Assembly (NCBI GenBank): GCA_022701365.1
Contig: JAKUHH010000389.1
Coordinates: 62,001 to 126,000, forward strand
DNA length: 64,000 bases
Reading direction: 5' to 3'
Source of the DNA: Mycocentrospora acerina
Taxonomy: Eukaryota > Ascomycota > Dothideomycetes > Pleosporales
Shown here: positions 1-10,145 of the stretch, piece after piece
Position numbering within the stretch: the first letter of the stretch is position 1
How the letters are laid out: every line of letters begins with the position of its first letter
Notes under the pieces: generated by a model
Told to the model about the DNA's origin: nothing
The model's database searches: none
The model's input: only the letters and a program-made list of their open reading frames with translations
Made by a program: the position numbers and the translations under genes

Positions 1-955
1 TGGTAGAAGAAGGAAGGCGGGGGTATTTTTTTTAATGAAACTAAAAGTTGGTCTTGATAAAGGAAGTCCGGCACCTTTTTATTTTAAAAAAATTAAAAAA
101 ATAAATAAATCGGGAATCAGATGCTCGAAGAACGCAGAAATAAATTATCTCTGTGTCTTGACTCAAAGTAGAGAAAAGGAGGAGGATAAAAGCAAATTGC
201 TCGATGTCAATATGTTATTACTTCCGAGTAGAACAAATGTAGACTAATTTGGTTATTTTTGCTCTGTGGATTTTTTTAATTGAGTTGCTCTCGAGATCAA
301 CAGATGGTTTGGTCACAGAGGAGAATGGTGATCTGTATTCGACAAGCTTGATGTTTTATTCCCCAGAACGTTATGATTTCCAGTGGCTAATATGGTAATA
401 CAGTTGCACCTTCTATATTCGTGATCCAACCCTCCCTTGACATCCACACCCAGCGCTCACGCCCACGCCCACAAGGATACAAATATAAACAATCACTGAC
501 CCGACGCCAAACACCAGCAGCCACTTCTCCTTTACTTGAACTCCACATACTCCATATATCCCGCTTCTTTCACGACTAGACAATTTAGAGCAAGACACGT
601 ACTACATATACCGGCCTGGAAAGAATGGGTAGAAAGAGTTGAACACGTGTTGAAAGATTTTATAAATACCGCTCTGTATGGCGCACGGAAAGAAGCAGTG
701 ATGTGGGAAATATGTGGTTGGAATTGAATGGGGATGTGTTGAATAGGTGTAGGGTTGCGGAGAAAAATTGAGGATGAAGGATTTGAGAATAGTTAGTAAG
801 GGGAGGATAGAAGGTAATTAATGGCTGATACAGTATCAGTACATCTTTGTTCTGTCAATCTCACTGTGCTGCGTCTGCAAAGGAAGATTCATAGTTCATG
901 ACGTCGAGTTTTCATTAGACGCTTTCGTTATCTCCTCTACTCCCCAGAGATCCAT
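1..955. other. Intergenic, no gene recognised
   Basis: No reading frame in this stretch has recognisable family features; the few open frames are under 75 codons and of skewed composition. The first 300 bases are AT-rich. The right end is presumably the 3' flank of the CCT1 gene, which reads leftward and stops at 956. Confidence 0.5.
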
Positions 956-2805
956 CTAGTGACCGTGCCCGTCATCTTCGCCTCCGCCCCTCTCCTCAGG
1001 GTCGAGCTTGATCAGGGTATCGATACGCATGATGGCTACACAGGCTTCCACGGCGGATTTAAGCTGCTTGACCTTGCTCATACTCGGCTCTAGGACACCT
1101 GCCTTCAAGCAGTCATGCACCTTGCCGTTTGCAAGATCCAAACCATAGTTCTTGTAGTTCTTCGACTTGGCGAGCTGCTTGGCGTCTTGCGAGGTTGGGT
1201 CTGAGGGGTTGACTGTGCGTTGGGAGAGTGCGTGTCTTGAGCGCAGGTTGGCGACAAGTTCGGTCGCGTCCTTGGCGGCGTTGATGGCGAGGGTCTTGGG
1301 AATGGCGAGCAGGGATTGCGCAAAGGCGGCTATTGCTAGTTGTTCACGGGAGCCCTGTGAAGTGTTAGGGTTTGCAAGCCTCAATGTGGGGTAGTCTGGA
1401 CAGGGGTAGAGTTAGCACAGGAAGGTACGTACCACCGACGTTGCCCACTCCTCCAGGTAGATGTGCAGAGCAGTCTCGACAGCACCTCCACCAGGGACAA
1501 TACGTCCACTCTCAAGTGCGCGCTTTACGGCTGAAAGTGAGTCGTGTACTGATCGCTCCATCTCGTCCAGAGCGTAATCGTTGGCTCCTCGCAGAATGAT
1601 GGATGCAGACGAGTAGGCCTTGGTGCCCTTGACAAGAATGCACTCATCGTCTGAGATTCGCTCCTGTGCCACCTCTTCTGCCTGACCAAGATATGACGCC
1701 TCAAACTTCTCGTCGCCATTCAAGTCGGACAGTGTGCTGACCAGTGTCGCTCCAGTGGCCTTTGCTATCCTTCGCAGATCCTCCTTCTTACACCTTCGCA
1801 CAGCCATGGCGCCCTTCTCGATGAAGTGCTTCATGCACAGGTCGTCGATGCCCTTTGTTGTGAAAATGACGTTGGCGCCAGCCTTGAGGATCATCTCAAT
1901 ACGCTCGGTGACGATTCCAGCCTCTCGTTCCCGGATCTTCTCCAGCTGCTCTGGGTCGTCGATGGTGATGTGCACACCCAGCTTCATTCGCTCCTTCTGC
2001 AGGTTGATGTCCAAGCAAGCAATTTTGGCGTCTGTGATGCGTGTCTTCATGGCCTGCGAGGCGACTGTGCAGTTCAGAGCATAGCCCTTGACTAATATCG
2101 ACTGGGTTGCGCTCTGGCCGTGTGCCTTGAGGATGTTGACTGCCTTGACGGGGTACTTGACTTCATTCTTGTTGTTGGCCGCCTTGACGGACAACATGGC
2201 GTCCACGACCATGTTGGCGAAGAAGTCCGAGTCGGAACCGATGATCTTGCTGGACATGGACGTCTTGGCGATGTTGACCAGGGACTCGCGACCCAGGGTC
2301 TCGACCTTTGTGCTGATGTTCTCGTTCATGTACTTGACCGCCTCCCTCAGGGCCAGGCGGTAGCCCGTGATGATGGTAGTGGGGTGGATCTTGTTCTTCA
2401 TAAGCTCGTTTGCCCTCCGCAGCAGCTCGGCGGCTATTATGACGACCGACGTGGTGCCGTCGCCGACCTCCTTGTCCTGCTGTTGCGCCAGGTCGACGAG
2501 AATTTTGCCTGCGGGGTGTTCGATGTCGAGCAGACTGAGAATGGTCGCGCCGTCGTTGGTCACCGTCACGTCGCCGATGTCGTCGACCATCATCTTGTCG
2601 AGGCCCGAGGGCCCAAAGGACGACTTGATCACATTGGCAATGGCCTGTGTCGCGAGCACGTTCTGGTCGCGGATGTCCTGCCCGCTGATTTTGTTTCCGC
2701 CAAGGACTGGACACGGGTCAGCTGCATGTTGGGCGGCGGGCGGTGCCGCGAGCGGAGCTTACACAGAGTTCCGCCGTTGCGCGACTGCTCGAAGATGCCT
2801 GCCAT
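956..2805 (-). CDS. CCT1: T-complex protein 1 subunit alpha (CCT1), cytosolic chaperonin
   Basis: This encodes the alpha subunit of the eukaryotic chaperonin CCT/TRiC, which folds actin, tubulin and other cytosolic proteins in an ATP-driven eight-subunit double ring. I splice three exons on the minus strand: 2763-2805, 1433-2706 and 956-1354, giving about 571 residues, the usual length. Exon 1 encodes MAGIFEQSRNGGTL and the first junction restores FLGGNKISGQDIRDQNVLA, closely resembling yeast Tcp1. Visible group II chaperonin motifs are DDIGDVTVTNDGATIL, the ATP-binding GDGTTS, and SYLG followed by SDDECILVKGT. The second junction restores TSVGSREQLAIAAFA. The acidic/His-rich C-terminal tail ends in GHGH. 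The gene is divergent from prolyl-tRNA synthetase, with about 530 bp between the start codons. Family identity is recognised from established sequence; the exact exon ends are inferred. Confidence 0.96.
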
Positions 2806-3332
2806 GGTGTCGTAGTGGGGCTGTTTGGTGCGGTGTTTGGGCCCGTCGATGCTCCTCGTCCAGAAATTCCGTGACGCCGGCGAAAGGTAGCACCAGCTCC
2901 GACGTGACGGCGCTAGGCGGCGACCCTTGCCGCGAAGGGCTCGGCCCCACCAGCAACACCACTCGCGGCTCTGTGACTGTTTACCCTCTCGCCCAGCACA
3001 GCCCTTTCCCATAAGCTGGTTCCCAGGTACGCCACGCCCTTTTTTGCTGTCACCCCAATCTGCGTGACTCAATTCTCTGACTCCTTGCTCGCAGGTAAAT
3101 AAGCCCTCCTCCACCCTACCCCGCTACCCCACCAAATGTCTTCGAGATAGCTGCTTCACACCTCTTTCGCCAACCGATTTTCAAGACTACAGGCCACAAC
3201 GCGTGGTTCGCTGAAGACAACACATACACAATCCAAACACTCGTCGCATTCTTTCTGTCGTGCATACTGACAACATTGGCTCTCAGCTCCGTAAAATACT
3301 TTTGTGAAATTGCTTTTGGCACCACATTCACC
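2806..3332. promoter_or_regulatory. Shared divergent promoter region CCT1 / ProRS
   Basis: The 527 bp between the start codons of CCT1 (leftward) and prolyl-tRNA synthetase (rightward) must hold both 5' leaders and promoters. The part nearest the synthetase is pyrimidine-rich. I see no convincing TATA box. Co-regulation is inferred from the arrangement only. Confidence 0.55.
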
Positions 3333-5284
3333 ATGGCTGAAGCTGCCCCCGCCGATGCGCAGATGAAGGATCTCAAGATCTCTGAAAATAAGAAGAGCAA
3401 GAAGGACGGTGGTGCCAAGGCAGCTCCTAAGGAGAAGAAGCCCCAGCAACAGAAGAAGAAGGTCAGACGCCCAAAGGGGTTTGGATAACACGAAGCGCAC
3501 GGGATATTGACACGCGAGTAGATCGAGGGCGCTGCTCTGATTGGCATCGATGTCGCAAAAGAGGCTGATTTGGGAGAGTGGTATCAGCAAGTCATCACAA
3601 AGGGCCAGATGATCTCGTACTACGATGTAAGTTGACTGTATGACTGTCACACGACACCCAACTAACGGTTTTCCAGGTCGCCGGCTGGTGAGTTTAATAA
3701 ATGTCTTGCTCTACCACCGTCCTTGCTGAACATATTTAGCTACATCCTTGAACCCTCCTCATACGCCATTTGGGAACGAATCAAGGAATGGTTTGACGCT
3801 CAGATCAAGACCCTCAAGGTCCGCAACGCGTACTTTCCCATCTTCATCAGCGCGGAGAACTTGGAGCGAGAGAAGGAGCACGTCGAGGGATTTGCTGCTG
3901 AGGTCGCGTGGGTGACCAAAGGTGGAAAGTCGGACTTGGAGAAGCCCATCGCCGTGCGCCCTACCTCCGAGACTGCCATGTACCCCTACTTTGCTCGCAA
4001 AATTCAGTCGCATCGTGACCTTCCCCTGAAACTGAACCAGTGGAACAACGTTGTTCGATGGGAATTCAAGCGTAAGAGAGTTGAACCGTTAATATTTATT
4101 TTTCCATTAACAACTTCCAGACCCTATGCCCTTCATCAGATCTCGCGAGTTCTTGTGGCAGGAAGGTCACACTGCCCATCTCACCAAGAAGGCGGCCGAC
4201 GAGGAAGTCCTGCAGATTCTCGAATGGTACTCTCAAGTCTACCAAGATTTGCTTGCTGTTCCCGTAGTCAAGGGTACAAAGACTGTCAATGAGAAGTTCC
4301 CAGGAGCAGACTACACCACAACAATTGAGGGATTCATTCCCGCTACCGGTCGAGGTATTCAGGCTGCTACATCTCACATGCTTGGTCAGCACTTCTCGAA
4401 GATGTTCAACATCACAGTTGAGGATCCCGCGGCGAAGGAGGCTGGCAAGTCGGAGCATGTCCACGTTTGGCAAAACTCATGGGGCCTTACCACACGTTCT
4501 ATCGGTGTCATGATCTTGACTCACGGAGATAACCGAGGCTTGGTGGTTCCCCCTAGAGTCGCTGAGGTTCAAGTCATCCTCATCCCCGTTGGAGTGACCG
4601 CAAAGTAAGTCGATCATGATGTTACAACTTTAATGACACTGACAAGTCGTTAGGATGGCTGCTGAGGCCAAGGAGGACCTTTACAGCAAAGTCAAGAAGA
4701 TTTCCGACGACTTGCTCGAGGCAGGAGTACGTGTCGAGACCGATTACCGAGAAGGCTACTCTCCCGGCTGGAAATTCAACGACTGGGAACTCAAGGGTAT
4801 CCCTCTGCGTCTTGAGTTTGGTCCCAAGGATGCTGAAAAGGGCATTGTCACCACTTCTCGCCGTGATATCGATGACAAGGACGCTGCTCGTGGTACCATC
4901 AGTGTTGACAACGTCAAGGAGGAGGTTCCCAAACTTCTGGAGCAAATTCAGAAGGACATGTTCGACCGCGCCAACGAGAAGTTCAAGCAGCACCGCGTGC
5001 AGCTCACCAACTGGGACGACTTTGTTCCTACACTCAATGGCAAGAACGTTGTCCTCGTTCCCCACTGTGAAGGTGACAAGTGCGAAGACGAGGTCAAGGA
5101 CAAGAGTGCGAAGAAGGCCCTGGGCGATGGCGTCGCAGAAGATAAGCAAGCCCCTGCCATGGGAGCAAAGAGTTTGTGCATTCCCTTCGAACAGCCTGAA
5201 GGCATTGATGGCAAGACCAAGTGCATCAACCCTGACTGCACAGCTCCCGCCAAGGCGTGGGTACTGTTCGGAAGGAGTTACTAG
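3333..5284 (+). CDS. Cytoplasmic prolyl-tRNA synthetase
   Basis: A class II aminoacyl-tRNA synthetase that charges tRNA-Pro with proline. Six exons: 3333-3461, 3522-3626, 3677-3687, 3740-4071, 4121-4604 and 4654-5284, giving about 563 residues. Exon 3 is only 11 nt; it is needed to keep frame and restores the conserved run YYDVAGCYILEPSSYAIWE. The start at 3333 has a good context (ACCATGG) and begins a Lys-rich extension (residues about 15-43), a common tRNA-binding add-on in eukaryotes. Visible family motifs are RPTSETAMYPYFARKI, the motif 2 region WNNVVRWEFKHPMPFIR, FLWQEGHTAH, and the archaeal/eukaryotic-type C-terminal zinc-like domain with CINPDC, ending in a terminal tyrosine as is typical of this ProRS type. 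An in-frame ATG at 3276 would add 19 residues and is less likely. Confidence 0.95.
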
Positions 5285-5790
5285 AAAGTAACCTATGTTT
5301 GGGTACGAATACCCGATTAGTCCTTTGGTGGCAAGGAGTTGAAGGTGGTATTCATGTGGCATGGGGAAGCGTTGCACAGCGGGTGATCATGTTCTGTTTT
5401 ACTACGTGTGTTAGAAGACAAACGCTAGAACAAGAGTTCTGCATCCTTCAATACTCATTTGTTGGATTTATCTGTCTTGTATACTCTCAAAACAAACTGA
5501 ACAATGAGAAATCAGCAAACAATACTAGGCAATTTTTGCCAATTATTGGTCCGAAAGAAAATGAACAGCCAATGACTGCTTTGAATTCCCGTTGTGCTCC
5601 CACACTCACTCTGACACTACAGGCAGCGCTTTAAGACTTGTATTTCACCCATGGTTAAAACTCCACCGCCCCAATCTTTCTTTCCTTGCATCAGCTTTCC
5701 TTTCTTCCCTCCATAGAAACATCCCATTTCCCACGCATAAATCGTTCCTTCAGGTCCTAATATCCTCAGCCCCCCTAAAAAAAAGATAAA
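5285..5790. other. Intergenic: 3' flank of ProRS and 5' flank of next gene
   Basis: About 500 bp with only spurious short open frames. The last 130 bp are pyrimidine-rich, as is common for fungal 5' leaders. Confidence 0.5.
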
Positions 5791-6492
5791 ATGTGTATCA
5801 AACTCCTCCAACTCTACGCCTGCAGCCACTCCAAAGAAATCTGCACAACGCCCTGTCCCCACGCACAAACTGCTACCGCACTCACAGCACCAGAGGTTTT
5901 ACGCTCAAGCTCCACTACGTCGTCGACTGCGGTGTCCCCGGTGGGAAGAAGTGCTGCGTTTGCTTCCTCTTCTTCCTCTTCTTCTTCCTCCTCATCGCCC
6001 ACGCAGCGTTCACCCCTGCGTGTCGTCAATCCAGACAGCGATACCGACACTGACGCTAACGCTGACATGGACATGGACACCAACATGGCGACGCAGAAAG
6101 AAACTCACGACATCTCTGCGTTTCGCTGGGACGTTCCGCACCACCACTCCCATCACCCAAACGCCTCACGCCCAGCCCACACGACCCACGCACCGCCCGC
6201 TTCCCCTCCAGCGCTGTCCCACCACCCCGCCAGCCCTGCAACCGTATCCGCAACCATAGTCGCCGAACTAAGCTTCTGCACGTACTTCTTCCCGCCGCGG
6301 TTCCTGCCGCCGTCGCGCTTCCCGTGTGTGGAGTGCTACGTGTTGCCAATGTGGGAGGGGGTGCGCCGGGCGTGGATGGAGAGTTATAGGAGTGGGCATC
6401 CGATGGATGGGGAGGGGGATGTAGAGAGGTTGAGTGGGGTGGAGGGGGTGAGGGTGAGTGCGAGGGTGAGGGTACGGAATGCGGGGTTGTGA
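5791..6492 (+). CDS. Unknown Ser/His/Pro-rich protein with Cys-containing N-terminus
   Basis: A single-exon frame of 233 residues. I do not recognise a domain. The first 25 residues (MCIKLLQLYACSHSKEI and then CTTPCPHA) have a Cys/His spacing like that in many small fungal proteins that start MCxxxxxxYxCGH, of unknown function. A Ser run (about residues 59-71), a DTDTDAN/DMD acidic repeat, a His/Pro-rich middle and a more ordered C-terminal half with CTYFFPPRFLPPSRFPCVEC follow. Reading frame length in a GC-rich stretch could be partly compositional, but the pattern of the N-terminus and of the C-terminal aromatic/Cys segment supports a real gene. No signal peptide or membrane span is evident. 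Confidence 0.6.
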   Translation: MCIKLLQLYACSHSKEICTTPCPHAQTATALTAPEVLRSSSTTSSTAVSPVGRSAAFASSSSSSSSSSSPTQRSPLRVVNPDSDTDTDANADMDMDTNMATQKETHDISAFRWDVPHHHSHHPNASRPAHTTHAPPASPPALSHHPASPATVSATIVAELSFCTYFFPPRFLPPSRFPCVECYVLPMWEGVRRAWMESYRSGHPMDGEGDVERLSGVEGVRVSARVRVRNAGL

Positions 6493-6810
6493 GGAGGGTG
6501 ACGAGGGATGGGATTGTGGATTTGGATAAAGAAGAGAGAAAGATAGAAAGAAAGAAAGGGGGTGGGAGTTTGATAATAAGTATCATGTGGTGGGTTGTGT
6601 TTTGGCGATTTGCGGGGAAATTGAACAAGGAGGATGCGACGAGAAAATAAAACGGGGGATGCTGATGGAAAGAAAAAAGTAACTGACGAATGACCTAGGG
6701 GTTTTTTTTTTCATTATGCATATGCTTCGTGAATAGCGTTCGTTTGCACGCTTATATCATGCCAGTCGACCACGAAGCCGATGTCAAGTATCTTAATCAT
6801 GATACCTAAC
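6493..6810. other. Short intergenic between convergent genes
   Basis: About 320 bp of 3' flanks between the rightward unknown gene and leftward RPN13. Purine-rich (GAAAGA) tracts and a short T run are present; nothing else is seen. Confidence 0.5.
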
Positions 6811-8430
6811 TCAGCTCATGTCCATTTCATCGTCACCCTTCTTTTCCTTCTCTACCGTCTTCTTGACACCCTCCAGAAATACCTTGATTGCGTTTCCGCC
6901 ACCTACGGGCATGCCTTCACCCCTCATGTAACCATCGTTTTCAACGTCAATCTTCAGCGCCTGACTGACTGTTGGCAACGCACCAGTCTGCAGTGCTTCT
7001 GTCAAACTCCCCAACGCCGCTCGCAGTTGTGGGGCGCGAAGAATGTTTTTCAGCACTTCTCGTTTTTGCTCCTGGTCCAGTGTCTGCATAGCCATCTGTG
7101 CAGTCTCAGAGGTCGGATCGATCTGGTCGATATCCTCAACTTCAGCTTCGATCAGGAAGGGTGTTGTGGGTAGTTGCGCGCAGAGAGCATCGATGACAGA
7201 GTCTGGGGCTTTGTCGATGGTGGGCAGGGTATGCGTGGGCCAAAGTAGGTCAAGCAGTGTTGCAAACTCGCCCTGGGCTTCGCCCCGAGATTGCGATCCA
7301 CTACTGGCGCTACCGCCCTTCAAGGAGTTCATAAAGTTCTGCACGATAGAGGAGACATCGGTGTCCGCAGCTGCTCTGCTCAAGTGTCAGCGAGATGTAC
7401 ATAAGCCTTATGTAGAAACAAGCCAACTAGAAAGATGAAGCAATCGAGCGCCGTGGCGTGGCGAGAGGAAGATTTGGCATGAATCGGTTATTTGGACTAA
7501 TGTTACAGTGACCAGCCATTGCCCTATTGTCAGTCTCAAGTATTCCTGCTCCCAAACGCCTACCGTGATAATACATGAATGCCGTGTCGAACGAGCCTCG
7601 ACAAGCTCGTATCGATGTCTTCTATAGCCACCCGGGCCTCTCCGGGTATGCTGGCCGCGCCACGACGCCGTTTGCAATACAAATGAACAGAACCTACGCT
7701 CGACCACCATCAGCGCCGCCTTCCCGCGACTCTGCACCCTCTTCTCTAATGTCGCCACCCGTAGCACCAGCTCCCGCACCTCCAGTGCTGCCACGGTGGC
7801 CCCGGCTGGTGGGCTCATCGACGTCTTCCATCATCTCGTCGTCATCCGCGCCAGACGGGTCCTGTACGCTCGCGAGCTCAGCCTGCACGTCAATTTCCTC
7901 TCCGTTCAGCAACGAGTCCACAATCTGCCCAATCTTCTGGTCGCGCTCACTGAACCAGCTCGCGTTGCCCTTGGGGTGCTGCGACTTGGACTGTAACCAG
8001 AAGAGGTAGCGCTGTGAGCTCGAGGTGAACTTGAGGACGAAGATGCGGCCGTCGGTGGGCGAGGTGAGGTTCTCAGAGTCCTCGACTGGGTCTCTGCCGG
8101 TGTAGGGTTGGAAGGTGCCATCGCCAGGGATCATGATGAGGTCGAGGTCTGACTCGTCGAGGGGCGCGTCGCGGGGGCGCCAGCAGAAGTGGACAAACTC
8201 TGCAGGGGGTCAGCAGGGGTTTGGGGGGCTGTGGTGTTGTTGACAAACCATCCTCGCCCTGGTAGAGGTAGACGTATCCAGGCGTCCTGATGGGCTTGAC
8301 CGTCTGCTGAGTACCGTTCCTCGCCTGTAGAGGTCAGTTTGGACACTGTGGCAGGTGCACGTGGGCGGTGGATGCATACGGTGAGCTCGCACTGGCCGGC
8401 CTTGAAGGTGATCAGCGGCTGGATTGACAT
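6811..8430 (-). CDS. RPN13: Proteasomal ubiquitin receptor RPN13 (ADRM1)
   Basis: Rpn13 sits on Rpn2 at the top of the 19S proteasome cap, binds ubiquitin through its N-terminal Pru domain and recruits the deubiquitinase UCH37 through its C-terminal DEUBAD domain. Four minus-strand exons: 8380-8430, 8249-8324, 7698-8199 and 6811-7375, giving about 397 residues. The Pru domain is clear: MSIQPLITFKAGQCELT, then RTPGYVYLYQGEDEFVHFCWRPR after splicing, then FVLKFTSSSQRYLFWLQS. The DEUBAD domain starts near ADTDVSSIVQNFMNSL and runs to the C-terminal KKGDDEMDMS. The last intron (7376-7697) is about 320 nt, much longer than others here, so a small extra exon or a different donor there cannot be excluded. 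It is divergent from the eL6 gene. Confidence 0.92.
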
Positions 8431-8659
8431 GGTTGCGGTGCGTGTGTGTGTTTGTGGTGGTGGTGAGGCAGCCGCAGCTTGGGGAGCTTGTCTCGATGGG
8501 CGTGATGCGCACGCGGAAGCGGCGAGGGGTGACGTAAGCCGGAGTATTAGTCGGCCCGTCGCTCCCCGGCCAAAGCCAAGCCCCGGCTCCCACACAACTC
8601 AATATCGGTGCTTTTGACGAAGACAACTCCAGGGCAACTGACGACAACAGCGAATCGAA
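8431..8659. promoter_or_regulatory. Compact divergent promoter RPN13 / eL6
   Basis: Only 229 bp separate the two start codons, so both promoters and leaders overlap or abut. Sequence is GC-rich with a GTGTGTGTTTGTGG run on the + strand near the RPN13 side. No TATA box is evident. The link suggests coordinated proteasome and ribosome expression, but that is inference. Confidence 0.55.
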
Positions 8660-9482
8660 ATGGCGGACACCAAACCCACGACCCAGAAGTTCTCCAAGGG
8701 CGAGCGGTCGATACCGCATGCGTCGCAGAAGGCGAGCAAGTACTACCCTGCTACGGACGTCGCCGTCCCCAAGAAGGTACGTAGATTGCGACAGCGAGGT
8801 GGGAGCATGCAAGAGGAGGACGCTGGGCTTGTCGAGCAACGCACACGCGTGCAGTCGTGTGCAGCGCCGGCGCACGAATGCTCTGGCTGAAGAAGCACCG
8901 TCAACTGGCAGCTTCGCTAACTGCGACTCAAGACCCGTAAGACACTCCGCCCTGCGAAGCCCCGTGCATCCCTCGAGCCTGGAACCGTCGTCATCCTCCT
9001 CGCTGGCCGTTTCCGCGGCAAGCGTGTCGTCCTCCTCAAGCACCTTCCCCAGGGTGTTCTCCTCGTCACCGGTCCCTTCAAAGTCAACGGCGTTCCTCTG
9101 CGACGAGTAAACGCCCGCTATGTCATTGCTACGTCGACCAAGGTGGACATCAAGGGCGTCGACGAGGCTGTTCTGAAGAAGGCCAGCGAGGACGGCTACT
9201 TCACCAAGGACAAGGCCGCCCACAAGCCCGGAGAGGATGCTTTCTTCAAGCAGGGCGAGAAGCCCGAGGTCAGTGCATCCATGTGGCAGCAGCAGCAGCG
9301 TCGCGAGCAAGTACTGACAGCCCCAACAGAAGAAGGAGACCGCAAAGGACCGTGTGGAGGACCAGAAGGCTGTTGACAAGGCGCTCTTGGCCACCATCAA
9401 GAAGGAGGCTCACCTTGCCGACTACCTCAGTGCCAGCTTCAGCCTTCGCAGCTCAGACAGGCCACACCAGATGACCTTCTAA
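8660..9482 (+). CDS. RPL6: 60S ribosomal protein eL6
   Basis: A structural protein of the large cytosolic ribosomal subunit. Three exons: 8660-8776, 8933-9268 and 9330-9482, giving about 201 residues, close to the family length in fungi. The core domain is clear: LRPAKPRASLEPGTVVILLA, GRFRGKRVVLLKHL, VTGPFKVNGVPLRRVNARYV and IATSTKVDIKGVD. The C-terminus ends HQMTF after SLRSSDRP. Introns 1 (156 nt) and 2 (61 nt) have GTACGT and GTCAGT donors. An early intron close to the start codon is usual for fungal ribosomal protein genes. Confidence 0.96.
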
Positions 9483-10145
9483 GCGAAGGGTCGGTGGCGG
9501 GGGCATTTGGCGTTCAGTGCATGGGATGAAAGATGACTTGGACATGCTGCAACCGTACAGCAGGAAATCACAACCGCGACGGCACGGCAGCCAACCTTTT
9601 TTTCGCGGAAGGTCCGATTTGCATTTTCTATAAGACTTGTAACGAGCGAGCGAATCCGAAACGGTCCAAAAGTGAAATGCTGGCTTTGGCTTCCGTGATG
9701 TCACTCTTTGGCGTTATACGGAGCATTCAGCGGGTGGTACCAATACTGATGCATGATATAGAATTACAAGCAAGCAAGTCTACAACCCTTTTCCATCAGC
9801 CGTGGCCCGACTTGACTGGGCGAGCTCGAGCGACTTGTTCACGTTGGGTATCAGGCACGACAGATATCCCAGCCAGCCCATTTGTACCGAACTACCAAAC
9901 TGCCAACCCATTCCTATGTACCGAAGTACCAAGACTATTCCTGACGTCGGCTACTCTTGTCACTAACATTTGAACGTGCTCGTCTTTTTTGTTTGTCTAT
10001 ATGATTGCTGTTGCCATTGATATGATTGCCTGTACTAACGATGTTGCTATTGATGTAATTGCCTATACTATTTATTGATGTTGCTACTGATACAATTGCG
10101 ACGACTACTACTACCACCACCACTACCATTACACCACGACTACTT
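9483..10145. other. Intergenic with trinucleotide-rich segments
   Basis: No gene recognised. From about 9995 to 10135 there is a degenerate TTG/ATT-rich then CTA/CCA-rich stretch (imperfect trinucleotide repeats). The left part is the 3' flank of eL6. Confidence 0.5.
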
